Source: Saccharolobus caldissimus
Lineage (GTDB): Archaea > Thermoproteota > Thermoprotei_A > Sulfolobales > Sulfolobaceae
Length of the DNA: 64,000 nucleotides
NCBI RefSeq assembly: GCF_020886315.1
Contig: NZ_AP025226.1
Coordinates: 2,974,469-3,038,468 of the forward strand
Reading direction: 5' to 3'
Below, one piece after another: positions 28,806 through 38,118 of this stretch; position 1 is the first letter of the stretch, and each line of letters starts with the position of its first letter. A model generated the notes under the pieces. It did no database searches, was not told the origin of the DNA, and saw nothing but the letters and a program-made list of their open reading frames with translations. Made by a program: the position numbers and the translations under genes.

Positions 28806-29543
28806 ATGTTAGTAGATTCTCACGCTCATATAGACACAAAGGAATTTGATATAGATAGAGATTCAATTGTAAATGAGTGCCAGATCTTAATAGTAAATGC
28901 TGGAGTAGATATAGAGAGTAATTTAAAAACAATAGAAATGTCAAAAAAATATAAAAATATAATACCCGCAATTGGCTTTCACCCAGAATTTGTGAAAAAT
29001 AAGCAAAATGAAGTAGAAAAATGCTTAGAGCTAACTAAGTACGGAAAAATAATTAGTGAAGTAGGAATAGACTATTTTTGGATAAAAGATACTGAATATA
29101 GAAAAAAGCAAATAGAAATTCTACAGAGATTTTTGCAAATAGCTGAAAAAGAATCAAAACCAGTAATACTACACGTAAGAGGTGGAATGAACGATCTTTT
29201 AGAAATACTTCCTTCATACAAAATTAAATTCGTAATACACGCATTTGAAGGAAGCATCAAAATCGCAAATAAAATATTGGATCTTAACGGTATGTTATCA
29301 TTCCCACCAATAATTGTAAGAGATAAGAATAGACAAATCATAGCAAAAGAAATACCAATAGAAAATATACTAACCGAAACTGACTCTCCCTTCATGTCTG
29401 CTGAAAAAATGAGCAGAAACAAGCCATGCAATGTAAACATTGTAATTAAACAATTGAGCAAATTAAAAGGGATTGAAGAAAAAGAGATTGAAGAAAAAAT
29501 ATATAAAAACTTTCTATTCCTCCTTAGAGATACAACACGATAG
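28806..29543 (+). CDS. TatD-family metal-dependent hydrolase
   Basis: A 245-residue TIM-barrel hydrolase: LVDSHAHIDTKEF (metal ligands HxH), AIGFHPEFV, EVGIDYFW, PVILHVRGGMND, FVIHAFEGS and the LTETDSPFMSAEK ligand Asp. TatD proteins are DNases or related phosphodiesterases. The gene ends 30 bases inside the convergent doxF-like gene. Confidence 0.9.
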   Translation: MLVDSHAHIDTKEFDIDRDSIVNECQILIVNAGVDIESNLKTIEMSKKYKNIIPAIGFHPEFVKNKQNEVEKCLELTKYGKIISEVGIDYFWIKDTEYRKKQIEILQRFLQIAEKESKPVILHVRGGMNDLLEILPSYKIKFVIHAFEGSIKIANKILDLNGMLSFPPIIVRDKNRQIIAKEIPIENILTETDSPFMSAEKMSRNKPCNVNIVIKQLSKLKGIEEKEIEEKIYKNFLFLLRDTTR

Positions 29544-29708
29544 CAAAAACGCTCCTATAACGAACCCTAAAGTGGGTATGTAAAATCGAGGCTCTGGTGC
29601 TAACCAGGCTAATAAGGATGATTCAAACATGGCAATTATTAGCATTATTAATGAGAGACCTAAAATTATTACACTACTTATTGCCATGGGTTTGTTTGTT
29701 ATATACAT
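29514..29708 (-). CDS. doxF: DoxF-like small membrane subunit of the terminal quinol oxidase
   Basis: A 64-residue protein with two hydrophobic helices (about 8-30 and 40-58: SSVIILGLSLIMLIIAMF and FVIGAFLLSCC). It is the last frame of the doxBCEF transcript, 91 bases after doxE on the same strand. Established: the Acidianus ambivalens aa3 quinol oxidase operon ends with a small hydrophobic DoxF. Identity here rests on position, size and hydropathy. Confidence 0.65.
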   Translation of the reverse strand: MYITNKPMAISSVIILGLSLIMLIIAMFESSLLAWLAPEPRFYIPTLGFVIGAFLLSCCISKEE

Positions 29709-29799
29709 GCCTACCCTAATTTAAATTAATTACTTTAGGTTAAAAGTTTAACTACATATGAGAAAAATCAAAAATAATTAAAAAAAGAAATCACTTTAC

Positions 29800-29991
29800 T
29801 TATTTATTCTCGTCCTGTGGCGCAAAATAAACAAATAGGAAGAACGATATAAATCCTATGAAAGCACCTATCATAAAAGGTAAAGTATAAGTAGTCGCAG
29901 CAGCATGTAAAGTTTCTGTAGTTATTTCCCATACTAATAAAGCTATGGCCAAAATATATCCAATGCCTAATAATTTAAAGAAACTAACCAT
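29800..29991 (-). CDS. doxE: DoxE-like small subunit of the aa3 quinol oxidase
   Basis: A 63-residue protein with two membrane helices (MVSFFKLLGIGYILAIALLV; PFMIGAFIGFISFFLFVYF) beginning 6 bases after doxC. Position, length and hydropathy match the DoxE subunit of the Acidianus ambivalens terminal oxidase. It lacks haem ligands and presumably stabilises the complex in the plasma membrane. Confidence 0.75.
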   Translation of the reverse strand: MVSFFKLLGIGYILAIALLVWEITTETLHAAATTYTLPFMIGAFIGFISFFLFVYFAPQDENK

Positions 29992-29997
29992 ACAATC

Positions 29998-31062
29998 TCA
30001 CCCCTCAACTAGAATAGCTCCCCATAATCCCATTACGTAACCCATTTGCTCGCCAGTCAAAGTGTTAGACATATCCATGAAATTATAATTGTATAGAACT
30101 GGAGTAATTAATCCGTATAAATATGCTGGGGCTAAAGCTTTTACAGTAAAGCTAATTGTAGTATTGTATTTTATTGGAACTTGTTTAACTGGAGTGATTG
30201 TCCCATTCCACCAAACAGCATATATGCCTATATATACATTATTCACGACATAAGGAATTCCAGTAGCAGAATAATTATAAAGGAAATTATGATCATTGTC
30301 GGGCATAGGAATATACATATTAATAGTCATTGTAGAATTAGCTAAAACTATAATTGTAGGTCCTGGAATCGAATTATTAAATAAAGCATACTCATTAGCG
30401 ACAAGATTAATTACTGGACTCATAGTATTATTATAAACAATTATCGGAGGATTGTATGGATCTCCAACTAGTGCATTAGATTGGGCTATGTGTGTTTTTA
30501 CTATATAAGTGTTAACATCAGAAGGCGACATATAGCCTTGATAAGGTAATACTAATAATAATCCCTCTTGATAACTAAACCAAGGCCCATCATATTCCCC
30601 ATTTAAGAACGCGTAAGCCCCAGTAACGTTGGGAACTACTATCGGCGCATATTGAACTAAACCAGGTACTATTTGGACATCATCAACATGAGTGCCATAT
30701 TCTGGGAAATAGAAATTAGTAGTGGCAGTATGAGGAGCAGCATACATCGTTAAGTTAATATACTCTCCAGGGTGAGCTATCATAACATTATAATAAAACG
30801 GGCTGCCTAACTCGCTGGAATCTATACCGCCTCCTCTCTCTTCTATTGCAAAATAATACTGATGAGCATATAAAATACCTTGGATGACCTTACCATCAGA
30901 TACAGCCGCTAAAGGAATGACGCTACCAGCTTGAACAGACGTAGGATTACCACCAACAGTAGGTACTAAAGGAGCCGTAGTGCCTATTACTATTGCGAAT
31001 AGAATTATAACATACACAATCCAATATAATTCAAATTTTTCCTTCCTATCCATATAACCCAC
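29998..31062 (-). CDS. doxC: Terminal quinol oxidase subunit II, DoxC-like
   Basis: A 354-residue protein with one N-terminal membrane anchor (about 14-33) followed by a long extracellular, Tyr-rich beta domain. The C-terminal half (IPGPTIIVLANSTMTINMY ... GYVMGLWGAILVEG) resembles a cupredoxin fold as in subunit II of haem-copper oxidases. The sequence contains no cysteine at all, so a CuA centre cannot form, which agrees with quinol rather than cytochrome c as electron donor. Three bases separate it from doxB. Confidence 0.85.
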   Translation of the reverse strand: MGYMDRKEKFELYWIVYVIILFAIVIGTTAPLVPTVGGNPTSVQAGSVIPLAAVSDGKVIQGILYAHQYYFAIEERGGGIDSSELGSPFYYNVMIAHPGEYINLTMYAAPHTATTNFYFPEYGTHVDDVQIVPGLVQYAPIVVPNVTGAYAFLNGEYDGPWFSYQEGLLLVLPYQGYMSPSDVNTYIVKTHIAQSNALVGDPYNPPIIVYNNTMSPVINLVANEYALFNNSIPGPTIIVLANSTMTINMYIPMPDNDHNFLYNYSATGIPYVVNNVYIGIYAVWWNGTITPVKQVPIKYNTTISFTVKALAPAYLYGLITPVLYNYNFMDMSNTLTGEQMGYVMGLWGAILVEG

Positions 31063-31065
31063 CCC

Positions 31066-32850
31066 CTATATAGATTTCATACCCTTAAGGGAACCAACAG
31101 CTGATAAAATAATACCTAAAGTAAGTATAGCTATCCATATCCATGTTTGTATTGTGTATCCATTTCCAGCAAAAGCTAAAGCGAATGCACTTGCAATTAT
31201 AAGTATACCTCCAAGTATAGCTATAAAGATCATCGACGTTAGAGCTTTCTTATTGGTGCTGTACTTACTTACATGAGATTTAATAAAGTTGATGGAAGGA
31301 GCAAATAAAGGTAACTCTGTTGGCCATTCTAAACTTGCCGCAACTGTTCCAGCTATTTGTAATAATGATAAACCTTCTGTTCTTATAATTCTTCCTTTAA
31401 CTAAAGTCATTACTAAGTTTAAAAACCACACTAATGTTGCTAATTGAGCTATAATAGCACCAACAGTAGCCATCACTTCAGCATCAATAAGACCAGGAAC
31501 TCTTGGGTAAATTTCAGCTCTTCTTACAACACCGTAAAATCCTATTAGTTCAAATCCTATTATTAAAAGTGTTGTACCTATCATATAACCAATATAATGA
31601 ATCCATGACATAAGCCTAGAGAACCACATCCTTCCAGACATCATTGTTATCATTATATATAATACAGCCCACGCTGCTGGAACTATTGACCACAATATCA
31701 TCGCATGGAAATGCCCAACTACCCAATCCGTATTATGAACTATTGAATCAAAACTAACAGTCGCATTAGCTATACCCGTGACACCTGCAGCTATAGCACC
31801 AGCAAACGAGGTAACAGTCCAGGCTGTAATAATATTCCAGTTAACATTAGCACCCTTAGCAGTAGCCCATAAATTGAAGAAGGTCATCATTGAGGGAATA
31901 ACTACACTATACGTTAATACTTCTTGTAAAAGCTTTAACGCAACTGGCAGATTTACCATATATAAGTGATGAATTGGAACATTATTAGAGAAAATTAAGT
32001 ATAATAATGCAGATATCCTACCCATTCTATCACTATATAAAGGCTTATTTGCTAACATAGGTATAAGTAAATATAAAGCTCCAACAGCAGGCACCCAGGC
32101 CATGTAAACTATAGCATGCCCAAATATCCAGAAAGCTATTTGGTTAGCTATAGGATCTAAGCCAACTAAATGATAGAAAGCCAAAACGTCCCAAACATCA
32201 GCGGCAGTAACACCAGAATAGCCTATCATGAACATTAAAGTAACCATTAAGAAATATACTAAAGGAACTGGCAATTTCTCCTTCATGTTCTTGCTAGCTA
32301 AGTAGTAATGATAAACGATCCAGAAACCATCAATATAGGTAAATGCATCTAAAAGTATCCAACCCCAGAAGAATAAAGGACTAACTACATACATTGAATA
32401 ACCTGGAATTCCTAAGGGTGAAAGGTAATACCATATGGTTGCAGAAAAATAGTTATCAAAGCCAGCAGCTGGTACAATTAATATTGGACCTTCCATTAAC
32501 ATCATGGAAATATTAATAAGTATAAAACCTAAATTTAGCATCCATTTAGCCCTAGGTTCTATATTAAGTAATTTTATAGTAAAGTAAATAAATATTGCAT
32601 AAATTACTTGTTGAGCAAACCCGAATAAATCCCTTTCTGCATGTAACGTTATACCTGCGAAATACTCTTGAGGAGTAAAGATTAAATTAGCTGAAAGACC
32701 CCAAGCTGCTTCGTCTAATCTTACCATTAAAGAATCTATAACTCCTAAAAGACCCCATATAACTCCTAAAACTAACATGCCCATTACAATCCTTGTAGTC
32801 CAATCTTTATCAAGTTGGAAAAGATCAACAATAACATCTTTAAGTCCCAT
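31066..32850 (-). CDS. doxB: Terminal quinol oxidase subunit I, DoxB-like
   Basis: A 594-residue, about 14-helix haem-copper oxidase subunit I. Ligand motifs: [15 protein letters not shown] (CuB His with the His-x4-Tyr crosslink pair), [10 protein letters not shown] (two CuB His) and [14 protein letters not shown] (high-spin and low-spin haem His). Length and gene order doxB-doxC-doxE-doxF match the aa3 quinol oxidase of Acidianus and Sulfolobus, which oxidises caldariella quinol and pumps protons. A TATA-like ATTTAAAT is about 35-42 bases upstream. Confidence 0.92.
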   Translation of the reverse strand: MGLKDVIVDLFQLDKDWTTRIVMGMLVLGVIWGLLGVIDSLMVRLDEAAWGLSANLIFTPQEYFAGITLHAERDLFGFAQQVIYAIFIYFTIKLLNIEPRAKWMLNLGFILINISMMLMEGPILIVPAAGFDNYFSATIWYYLSPLGIPGYSMYVVSPLFFWGWILLDAFTYIDGFWIVYHYYLASKNMKEKLPVPLVYFLMVTLMFMIGYSGVTAADVWDVLAFYHLVGLDPIANQIAFWIFGHAIVYMAWVPAVGALYLLIPMLANKPLYSDRMGRISALLYLIFSNNVPIHHLYMVNLPVALKLLQEVLTYSVVIPSMMTFFNLWATAKGANVNWNIITAWTVTSFAGAIAAGVTGIANATVSFDSIVHNTDWVVGHFHAMILWSIVPAAWAVLYIMITMMSGRMWFSRLMSWIHYIGYMIGTTLLIIGFELIGFYGVVRRAEIYPRVPGLIDAEVMATVGAIIAQLATLVWFLNLVMTLVKGRIIRTEGLSLLQIAGTVAASLEWPTELPLFAPSINFIKSHVSKYSTNKKALTSMIFIAILGGILIIASAFALAFAGNGYTIQTWIWIAILTLGIILSAVGSLKGMKSI

Positions 32851-32884
32851 ATTACTTACACCAAAGATAAGAAAGTTATTGCTG

Positions 32885-32892
32885 ATTTAAAT
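32885..32892 (-). promoter_or_regulatory. Candidate promoter of the doxBCEF operon
   Basis: ATTTAAAT on the minus strand, 35 to 42 bases before the doxB ATG, in an AT-rich gap; a GGTG ribosome-binding element follows about 11 bases before the ATG. Position suggests a leader of roughly 10-15 bases. Confidence 0.4.
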
Positions 32893-33084
32893 ATTTTTCT
32901 TATAAACTCTTTCTTAGTTTATTTTAACAGCATTTAGTATATAGTCAGTTTCTTAGCTTAATTTAATTTATTCTATATCTTATAAGAACTGAGGAAAATT
33001 AGACTATGAGAGAAAGTTTACTAAAAATATAAGAAAAATACATAAGAGTTAAGCATTTAAGTTAATTAGCAGGAGTTATATAAG

Positions 33085-33160
33085 GGGGCCGTAGTCTAGC
33101 CTGGACTAGGACGCCAGGCTTGGGCCCTGGTGATCGGGGGTTCAAATCCCCCCGGCCCCA
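33085..33160 (+). tRNA. tRNA-Pro (TGG)
   Basis: Seven-pair acceptor GGGGCCG/CGGCCCC, anticodon arm CCAGG-CTTGGGC-CCTGG with anticodon TGG, T arm GGGGG-TTCAAAT-CCCCC, discriminator A. CCA is not encoded. The 3' half served as an attachment site in the past: the antisense strand encodes the end of an int(N) remnant. Confidence 0.95.
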
Positions 33161-33317
33161 CTATGGGGCACATCCCCACACCCTTATTGCTAATATAAAA
33201 CTCGATTATCTTATCTAAAGGACCTATGTAATGCTCAATTGCGTTACCTTTTGAGTCCTTCTCTATCTTGTAAACATAGTACCTCTTACCTCTTTGACGA
33301 ATCTTATTATTGCCCGG
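33096..33317 (-). pseudogene. int(N): N-terminal remnant of an SSV-type tyrosine integrase overlapping tRNA-Pro
   Basis: An open frame of 73 codons with no start codon (it begins right after a stop at 33318-33320). It reads ...RQRGKRYYVYKIEKDSKGN, then EHYIGPLDKIIEFYIS, then VGPGGFEPPITRAQAW through the antisense of the tRNA-Pro gene to a stop at 33096. The order RGKYYVYK, YxGPL, then PPGFEP inside the att core is how the N-terminus of SSV1-type integrases is built, because the attachment core lies in the 5' part of their gene. Integration splits the gene and leaves int(N) beside the intact tRNA. No int(C) is seen in the window, and the remnant lacks its first codons, so it is an old scar. 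Confidence 0.85.
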
Positions 33318-33562
33318 TTAAGAAAACTCTATAACTCATATTTAAACTATTAATATAATTCCTAAAATTATACAAGCCTAAAAGTAATAAAGCTTTTTCA
33401 TAATTATAGTAATAATAATTGATATGCTTATCTAACTAGACACTATAGCAATATCATAACTTTCATCCTACGTTAAAAATTATAGTAATACTTTAGATTA
33501 TATCAATTAAGTCATAAAGAAGATTTTATGTAAGGCATAAAATTTAAAAATTCCTGTAAAAG

Positions 33563-33648
33563 CGCCGGAGGGAGGACTCGAACCTCCGACCACCCGGTTT
33601 CTATGCGCCCTTAACAGCCGGGCGCTCTGCCGACTGAGCTACTCCGGC
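33563..33648 (-). tRNA. tRNA-Asn (GTT) with a 13-nt intron
   Basis: Acceptor GCCGGAG/CTCCGGC, D arm GCTC...GAGC, anticodon stem CCCGG/CCGGG, T arm GGAGG-TTCGAGT-CCTCC, discriminator G. The loop between the stems is 20 nt instead of 7; taking CTGTTA as positions 32-37 and A as 38 leaves a 13-nt intron (AGGGCGCATAGAA, plus-strand 33599-33611) at the canonical site after position 37. Confidence 0.92.
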
Positions 33649-33791
33649 ACCAAATAAAAATACTATATGTGGATTAAAAAGTTTTCTTCGAGGATGATTA
33701 TATAAAACCTTATAAGTATTAAGATTTACCTTAATGAATTCTCCTAATATTTAAGCTAGTAAAAGAGAAATTAAACATCTAGATAGCTACA

Positions 33792-34235
33792 TTATTTAGA
33801 TATTTTCTTTAACTCTTCTAGTATATTGTTCAGTTCTTTTTCATAATCTTCATTCCATAATTCTCTAAACCATTTCTTAACATGAATCAATTCTTCTTCA
33901 ATTAAAGTTGATATTAGAATTTTTTTCTCACTGTTAGGAATTTCATTAGTTAATGCGTAATATAACGCTGATAGCTTTACTAAATCCTCATATCCTTTAT
34001 CTTGCAACGATTTTGATATACTGAAAATCTTAGATTTGGGTACACTACGATATTTCGGAGGTTCTTTAGAGTTTTGATATAGGCTTAATACAAGAAAAGT
34101 CGCCATAATATGTCTCCAGGATTTTTGAGCCTCTTTACTGGCCTCACTAATCATTCCCCCTTCTAAATAAAATATTGAAATTTTTGCTCTTTTTAAAGCT
34201 TGAGAAATGTGATATGAAATTAAATCTTTAGGCAT
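33792..34235 (-). CDS. Small helical protein, PaREP1-like (147 aa)
   Basis: A 147-residue all-helical frame starting MPKDLISYHISQALKRAKIS (the second of two adjacent ATGs). ALKRAKISIFYLEGGMISEA followed by AQKSWRHIMATFLVL resembles the archaeal PaREP1/HEPN-like family, short helical proteins often paired with nucleotidyltransferases. No such partner is adjacent. The family link is tentative. Confidence 0.5.
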   Translation of the reverse strand: MPKDLISYHISQALKRAKISIFYLEGGMISEASKEAQKSWRHIMATFLVLSLYQNSKEPPKYRSVPKSKIFSISKSLQDKGYEDLVKLSALYYALTNEIPNSEKKILISTLIEEELIHVKKWFRELWNEDYEKELNNILEELKKISK

Positions 34236-34664
34236 CATAAATTATTTGATAAGGTGAATTATAGGGTTGTTGTACCAAAAATAGGATACTAGTAACATTA
34301 CATCAAAAAACGTGTAATATACCAATTTAGATAGCTTAAACTAGAGAATATTACAAACAATTCACATTATACTTAAAAAATTAATAAATCAGTGAACATA
34401 AATTTGAGAGAAAGGAAAATATTTCGGTTTCTTTTTCCTATTTTACTGCTAATTTTATATATTTGTAAAAAATAAAATTTATAGAATATAAATAATTTTT
34501 TAAAAATAAATGAAAATATTATTCACGCTTTAAGTCTAGTAAATCCAGTTATATTACTTAGATCAGTAAAATTCATTTTCCTTTTTAATTACTATTTTAA
34601 TCGCTAAAATTAAAATTGATACTTTGGTAGAAAATTTATTTATCCTTACGATAAGTTAGAGCTA
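34236..34664. other. Noncoding gap, AT-rich
   Basis: About 430 bases of very AT-rich DNA with no frame, RNA gene or strong inverted repeat that I can support. It must hold the promoters of the two divergent flanking genes. Confidence 0.5.
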
Positions 34665-35084
34665 ATGATAAGATTTAGTGTCAGTAAGGAAATGAATTGT
34701 GACCCTTCTATAGTGTGGGAAATAGTTAAAAACGTTAATTCATTTCCTAAGTATTGGCATGGCACGAGAGAATTAAACATTAAGGAAATTAGGAAGAATG
34801 TTTATGAGGGTACTATAAGATTTGTGTTTCCCACAAGTGGAAAAGTTAGAATTAGCATCTATGACAACGAAAGAAAGATTATAATAGAATATCTAGATGG
34901 GCCTTTTACTGGTAGAAGTGTGATTAAAGTTGAGAATAGAGCAATAATTTCAGAATGGGAGGTTAATATGAAAGGTTTTTACAAGTTATTTGAAAAGTGG
35001 AATAAAAAACACTTTAAAGAAGGCACAATTAATGCCTTAGAGAGGATAATAACTGAGGCTAATAAAAATCTATCATCAAGATAG
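34665..35084 (+). CDS. SRPBCC (START-like) superfamily protein
   Basis: A 139-residue protein with the fold order of polyketide cyclase/dehydrase proteins: FSVSKEMNCDPSIVWEIVKN (strand plus helix with D-x-VW), SFPKYWHGTRE, six strands and a long C-terminal amphipathic helix (about 110-135). These bind hydrophobic ligands in an internal cavity; ligand unknown. Stands alone between the PaREP1-like gene and tRNA-Ser. Confidence 0.75.
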   Translation: MIRFSVSKEMNCDPSIVWEIVKNVNSFPKYWHGTRELNIKEIRKNVYEGTIRFVFPTSGKVRISIYDNERKIIIEYLDGPFTGRSVIKVENRAIISEWEVNMKGFYKLFEKWNKKHFKEGTINALERIITEANKNLSSR

Positions 35085-35227
35085 GGCTATATCATATTTT
35101 GTAAATAAATCTTTTATATCGATATATTAATTAGGTAAAATAAAATATATCAATCAATATACAAATCTTATATTTACAATAAATAAAACTCAATAGAAAA
35201 ATTTTCCAATAGTAAAATATTTTAAAA

Positions 35228-35312
<85 letters not shown>

Positions 35313-35362
35313 ACTATAATTAATTAGAGTAGATGGTATATATCTTTTCTTTTAATTCTTAT

Positions 35363-35672
35363 GGGGCCAGACCCCCTACCCCATAGCCTACCTATCTATA
35401 GGTTTACCCTGGCTTCACTCAGGCCGTAGACCAGTGAACGCCGGCGTCCGGGCACGGCTGCTCCCTTCCGGGCCTGACCGATTCCCCCGGTTAACGTGGT
35501 ACTTCCTCTCCCTCCGGAGAGGAAGCCCACGTCCGCCAAGCCCCACTGGGCGGCCTTCATTGATCCACCAGGACCTATAGATAGGAGACACTATAGGGCA
35601 GGGGTTACTGGTGCCCGCATTACGCCATGCGGGTTACAGGAGCTGGCGAGACTCCCCACCCTCCCTGGCCCC
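35363..35672 (-). ncRNA. ffs: Signal recognition particle (7S) RNA
   Basis: A GC-rich island of about 310 bases in AT-rich DNA, the size of archaeal SRP RNA. On the minus strand the ends pair (GGGGCCAG ... CTGGCCCC), and the invariant SRP54-binding helix 8 is present: GGCCCGGAAGGGAGCAGCC (plus-strand about 35456-35476) with its GGAAG loop. A box A-like CTTAAAAGG lies about 26 bases upstream of the predicted 5' end. A 65-residue frame on the plus strand across it is an artefact of the GC-rich RNA. Confidence 0.93.
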
Positions 35673-36038
35673 GTTTATAATATTTATTCTTAACCTTTTA
35701 AGACTTATGACAAAAACGATAATACCTTTCTGAGTGTGTGAAATACTCATCGGTGAGTGTTATCAAGAATTATACATAGAAGAGTCACATTATGTCTTAT
35801 TTGTGATACATAATTTATTTTATGTCTTCATTTACTCTATACGCACTTCTCTCTTAACACTAAAAAAGTTTTAGTACATTACACTGTGCTTTTCTCTTAC
35901 TTAAACTCATCTATTTTTGTATAAAAGTATATTTAATTATATCTTATAATTTTTAACAATATATAAAATAAAGGAAATTAACTACGAAATATTTTGTTAG
36001 ATGACTAACTTTTTATCCACCAAAAAATAATTAGAATT
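35673..36038. other. Noncoding gap between SRP RNA and the MFS gene
   Basis: About 365 bases, AT-rich. It contains the SRP RNA promoter (box A-like element near 35694-35702, minus strand) and a small hairpin ACTCA-TCGG-TGAGT near 35746-35759. No gene is evident. Confidence 0.45.
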
Positions 36039-37157
36039 ATGGCTAATTATAAGCTAGCTTTAGCAGCATTACTAATGATTTTCTTGTTTTCTGCTTTAGC
36101 AATTTATTCCATTAGTTTTGTATTACCGAAATTTATAGCTAAATTCGGGGATTTTGCATCATTTGCAATTCCTTTAAGCTGGATAGGGGGTGCTATAGGT
36201 GGATTATTAATGGGTATTTTCGGTGATACTAAGGGTAAGAGACTATCATTATTAATTTCGATATTACTATTTGTTTTTCCTATCATAGGAAATATAATTG
36301 TAAATAATATTGTGATCTTCTATGTTATCTGGTTTTTAATAGGTTATGGGGTTAATGCAGTCAACGGAATTAGTTACGTATATGCGGCTGAATTATCGCC
36401 TTTAAACATTAGGGGACTCATTGGAAGCATAATGCAGGGACTTTATTTCCTTGGCGCGATAATGGGATTATTAATTTCCTTTGCTACTAGGGAATCACTT
36501 TTCTTATATTATATGATAATTTTCGTATTATCAATAATAAGTATACCATTATGGTTTCTCATACCCGAGTCTAAGTGGAGGGCAAAGTTCAGTTTTAGAA
36601 TTTCTAGAGATATGATTAAAGTTACAATATTTGGCTCCCTATTTTCAATCGGAGCTTTTCTTTTACTAGTACCCTTAGTTTCTTTGAGCTTTACACTTTT
36701 CTCTATCTTGAGGGTTAACGTTTACGCTATTATCTTAGCTGGTTTTATAATAGGGATGATAGGATTTACAGTTGCAGGTAGTATTTCTGATAGAATTGGA
36801 AGGAAGACTGCAAGTTATGTGTTTGCTGGAATAAGTGTTTTAGCATCACTGCTTTTCTTTTTTGGCGTAAATTATACGTATTTAATATTGTCCTCTTTTA
36901 TCCTTTTAATGTTAGGCTCTTCTTTCTTCGCTTACTTTGGAATTTGGATGAGCGAGGTCTATCCTATTAATTTTAAAGCTACGGGGACTAACGTAACGTT
37001 ATTTTTAGGTAGATTATTAGGAGGAGGCTTTGGAGTTACATTAGTTTTATTATTACCTTTAGGTCTAGAAAGAGATCTCTCATTAACCGCCTTAATTTCC
37101 TCAATAATTGTTCTTTTATCGGCAACTCAGTTGCCAGAAACTGTTAAGACTAAATAA
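36039..37157 (+). CDS. MFS-family transporter
   Basis: A 372-residue protein with 11-12 membrane helices. The MFS loop 2-3 signature is present, GLLMGIFGDTKGKRLSLL (GxLxDxxGRR type), and its duplicate GSISDRIGRKTASYV in the second half. PESKW after helix 6 resembles sugar/organic-acid porters. Substrate unknown. Overlaps the convergent aglH end by 8 bases. Confidence 0.88.
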   Translation: MANYKLALAALLMIFLFSALAIYSISFVLPKFIAKFGDFASFAIPLSWIGGAIGGLLMGIFGDTKGKRLSLLISILLFVFPIIGNIIVNNIVIFYVIWFLIGYGVNAVNGISYVYAAELSPLNIRGLIGSIMQGLYFLGAIMGLLISFATRESLFLYYMIIFVLSIISIPLWFLIPESKWRAKFSFRISRDMIKVTIFGSLFSIGAFLLLVPLVSLSFTLFSILRVNVYAIILAGFIIGMIGFTVAGSISDRIGRKTASYVFAGISVLASLLFFFGVNYTYLILSSFILLMLGSSFFAYFGIWMSEVYPINFKATGTNVTLFLGRLLGGGFGVTLVLLLPLGLERDLSLTALISSIIVLLSATQLPETVKTK

Positions 37158-38118
37158 TTATAGTTGTAATTTGTAAGTAGACAGCTAATACTGCAAAGAG
37201 AGCCTCTATTAGCCATAGTATCATGACGATTTGATATTCTTTGAATCTGCCTAATTTCATTATGACGTGAGTTAATGAGTGGGGTTTCTCATCCCAGTAT
37301 AACTTGCCCTCGTCGTCCACTTTCCCAAATGAAATGCCCTTAAATCTTGTTCTAGCTTTAAGAATGAATTCTATGACATAAGGTATATACAGGACTGCAA
37401 GTGCAGTATACATATACCCTGCAATTCCAATAGCTCCTATTAATGCTCCTATGAAGTAAGTTCCTATATTTCCTGGGAATACCTTAGCTGGGTACTTATT
37501 TAATAATAAAAACCCGAGAAGTGAAAAGACTGCTATAAGTGCTATTAGACCAGCTTGATATGTTGCACCTTTATGAGTTAACCCGATATATGCTAATGCT
37601 GAAAGCATTATAATGCCCATTCCAGCACCTAATCCGTTTAAACCTTCTAGCATGTTAAAAGCATTAGATGTTATAGTTAAGGCAAATGGTATAATTATCA
37701 CGTAGTAGAAAATACCGAAATTTATCGGCCCTATGAAAGGTATGGAGATTACTGAATGCCCTACGCTATATACTATTAACGGTACTGAAGCAAATAAGGG
37801 TAAGAACGCCCTTATAGCTTGCCTAATGTTAAAGATATCGTCTAATAGTCCTAAAAATGCTATTAGTAATGAGGACAATATTACCGCTGGAATTACCCTC
37901 TCACTTCTAGTATCTGTTATTAATAATGAAAAAGACCCTGCTATGAATCCTGCAATTATGCCTATTCCCCCCATTAAAGGGACTTCTGGTTTATTAATCT
38001 TGTTAATGTCTTTCCCTACAAATCCGCTCTTTTTAGCTTGATTAATAACCCATAAAGTTGATAAATAACCTACTATTAATGCTATTAGAGCTGAAGCTAT
38101 AAGGGCTAAGGGAGGCAT
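37150..38118 (-). CDS. aglH: AglH-like UDP-GlcNAc:dolichyl-phosphate GlcNAc-1-phosphotransferase (GT4 family)
   Basis: A 322-residue, 10-helix membrane enzyme of the MraY/WecA/Alg7 family. Motifs: PLMGGIGIIAG, FLGLLDDIFNIRQAIRAF (catalytic DD), NAFNMLEGLNGLGAGMG (NxxNxxDGL equivalent) and KVFPGNIGTYFIGALIG (PGDxGS equivalent). It starts N-glycan assembly on dolichyl phosphate at the membrane. The neighbouring isoprenoid genes fit, because its acceptor is a polyprenol; aglH next to the GGPP synthase gene is known in Sulfolobus. Confidence 0.88.
   Translation of the reverse strand: MPPLALIASALIALIVGYLSTLWVINQAKKSGFVGKDINKINKPEVPLMGGIGIIAGFIAGSFSLLITDTRSERVIPAVILSSLLIAFLGLLDDIFNIRQAIRAFLPLFASVPLIVYSVGHSVISIPFIGPINFGIFYYVIIIPFALTITSNAFNMLEGLNGLGAGMGIIMLSALAYIGLTHKGATYQAGLIALIAVFSLLGFLLLNKYPAKVFPGNIGTYFIGALIGAIGIAGYMYTALAVLYIPYVIEFILKARTRFKGISFGKVDDEGKLYWDEKPHSLTHVIMKLGRFKEYQIVMILWLIEALFAVLAVYLQITTIII

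Noticed and set aside
28599-29543. AbrB-like gene as an antitoxin with TatD as its toxin
   Set aside because: TatD is a housekeeping-type hydrolase of normal length and not a known toxin family; simple adjacency is the better explanation.
33318-33562. Gap to the right of int(N) as leftover element genes
   Set aside because: No coding frame or recognisable element sequence; only AT-rich DNA.
35496-35693. 65-residue plus-strand frame rich in Pro/Arg
   Set aside because: It lies inside the SRP RNA on the opposite strand and is a by-product of the GC-rich RNA sequence.
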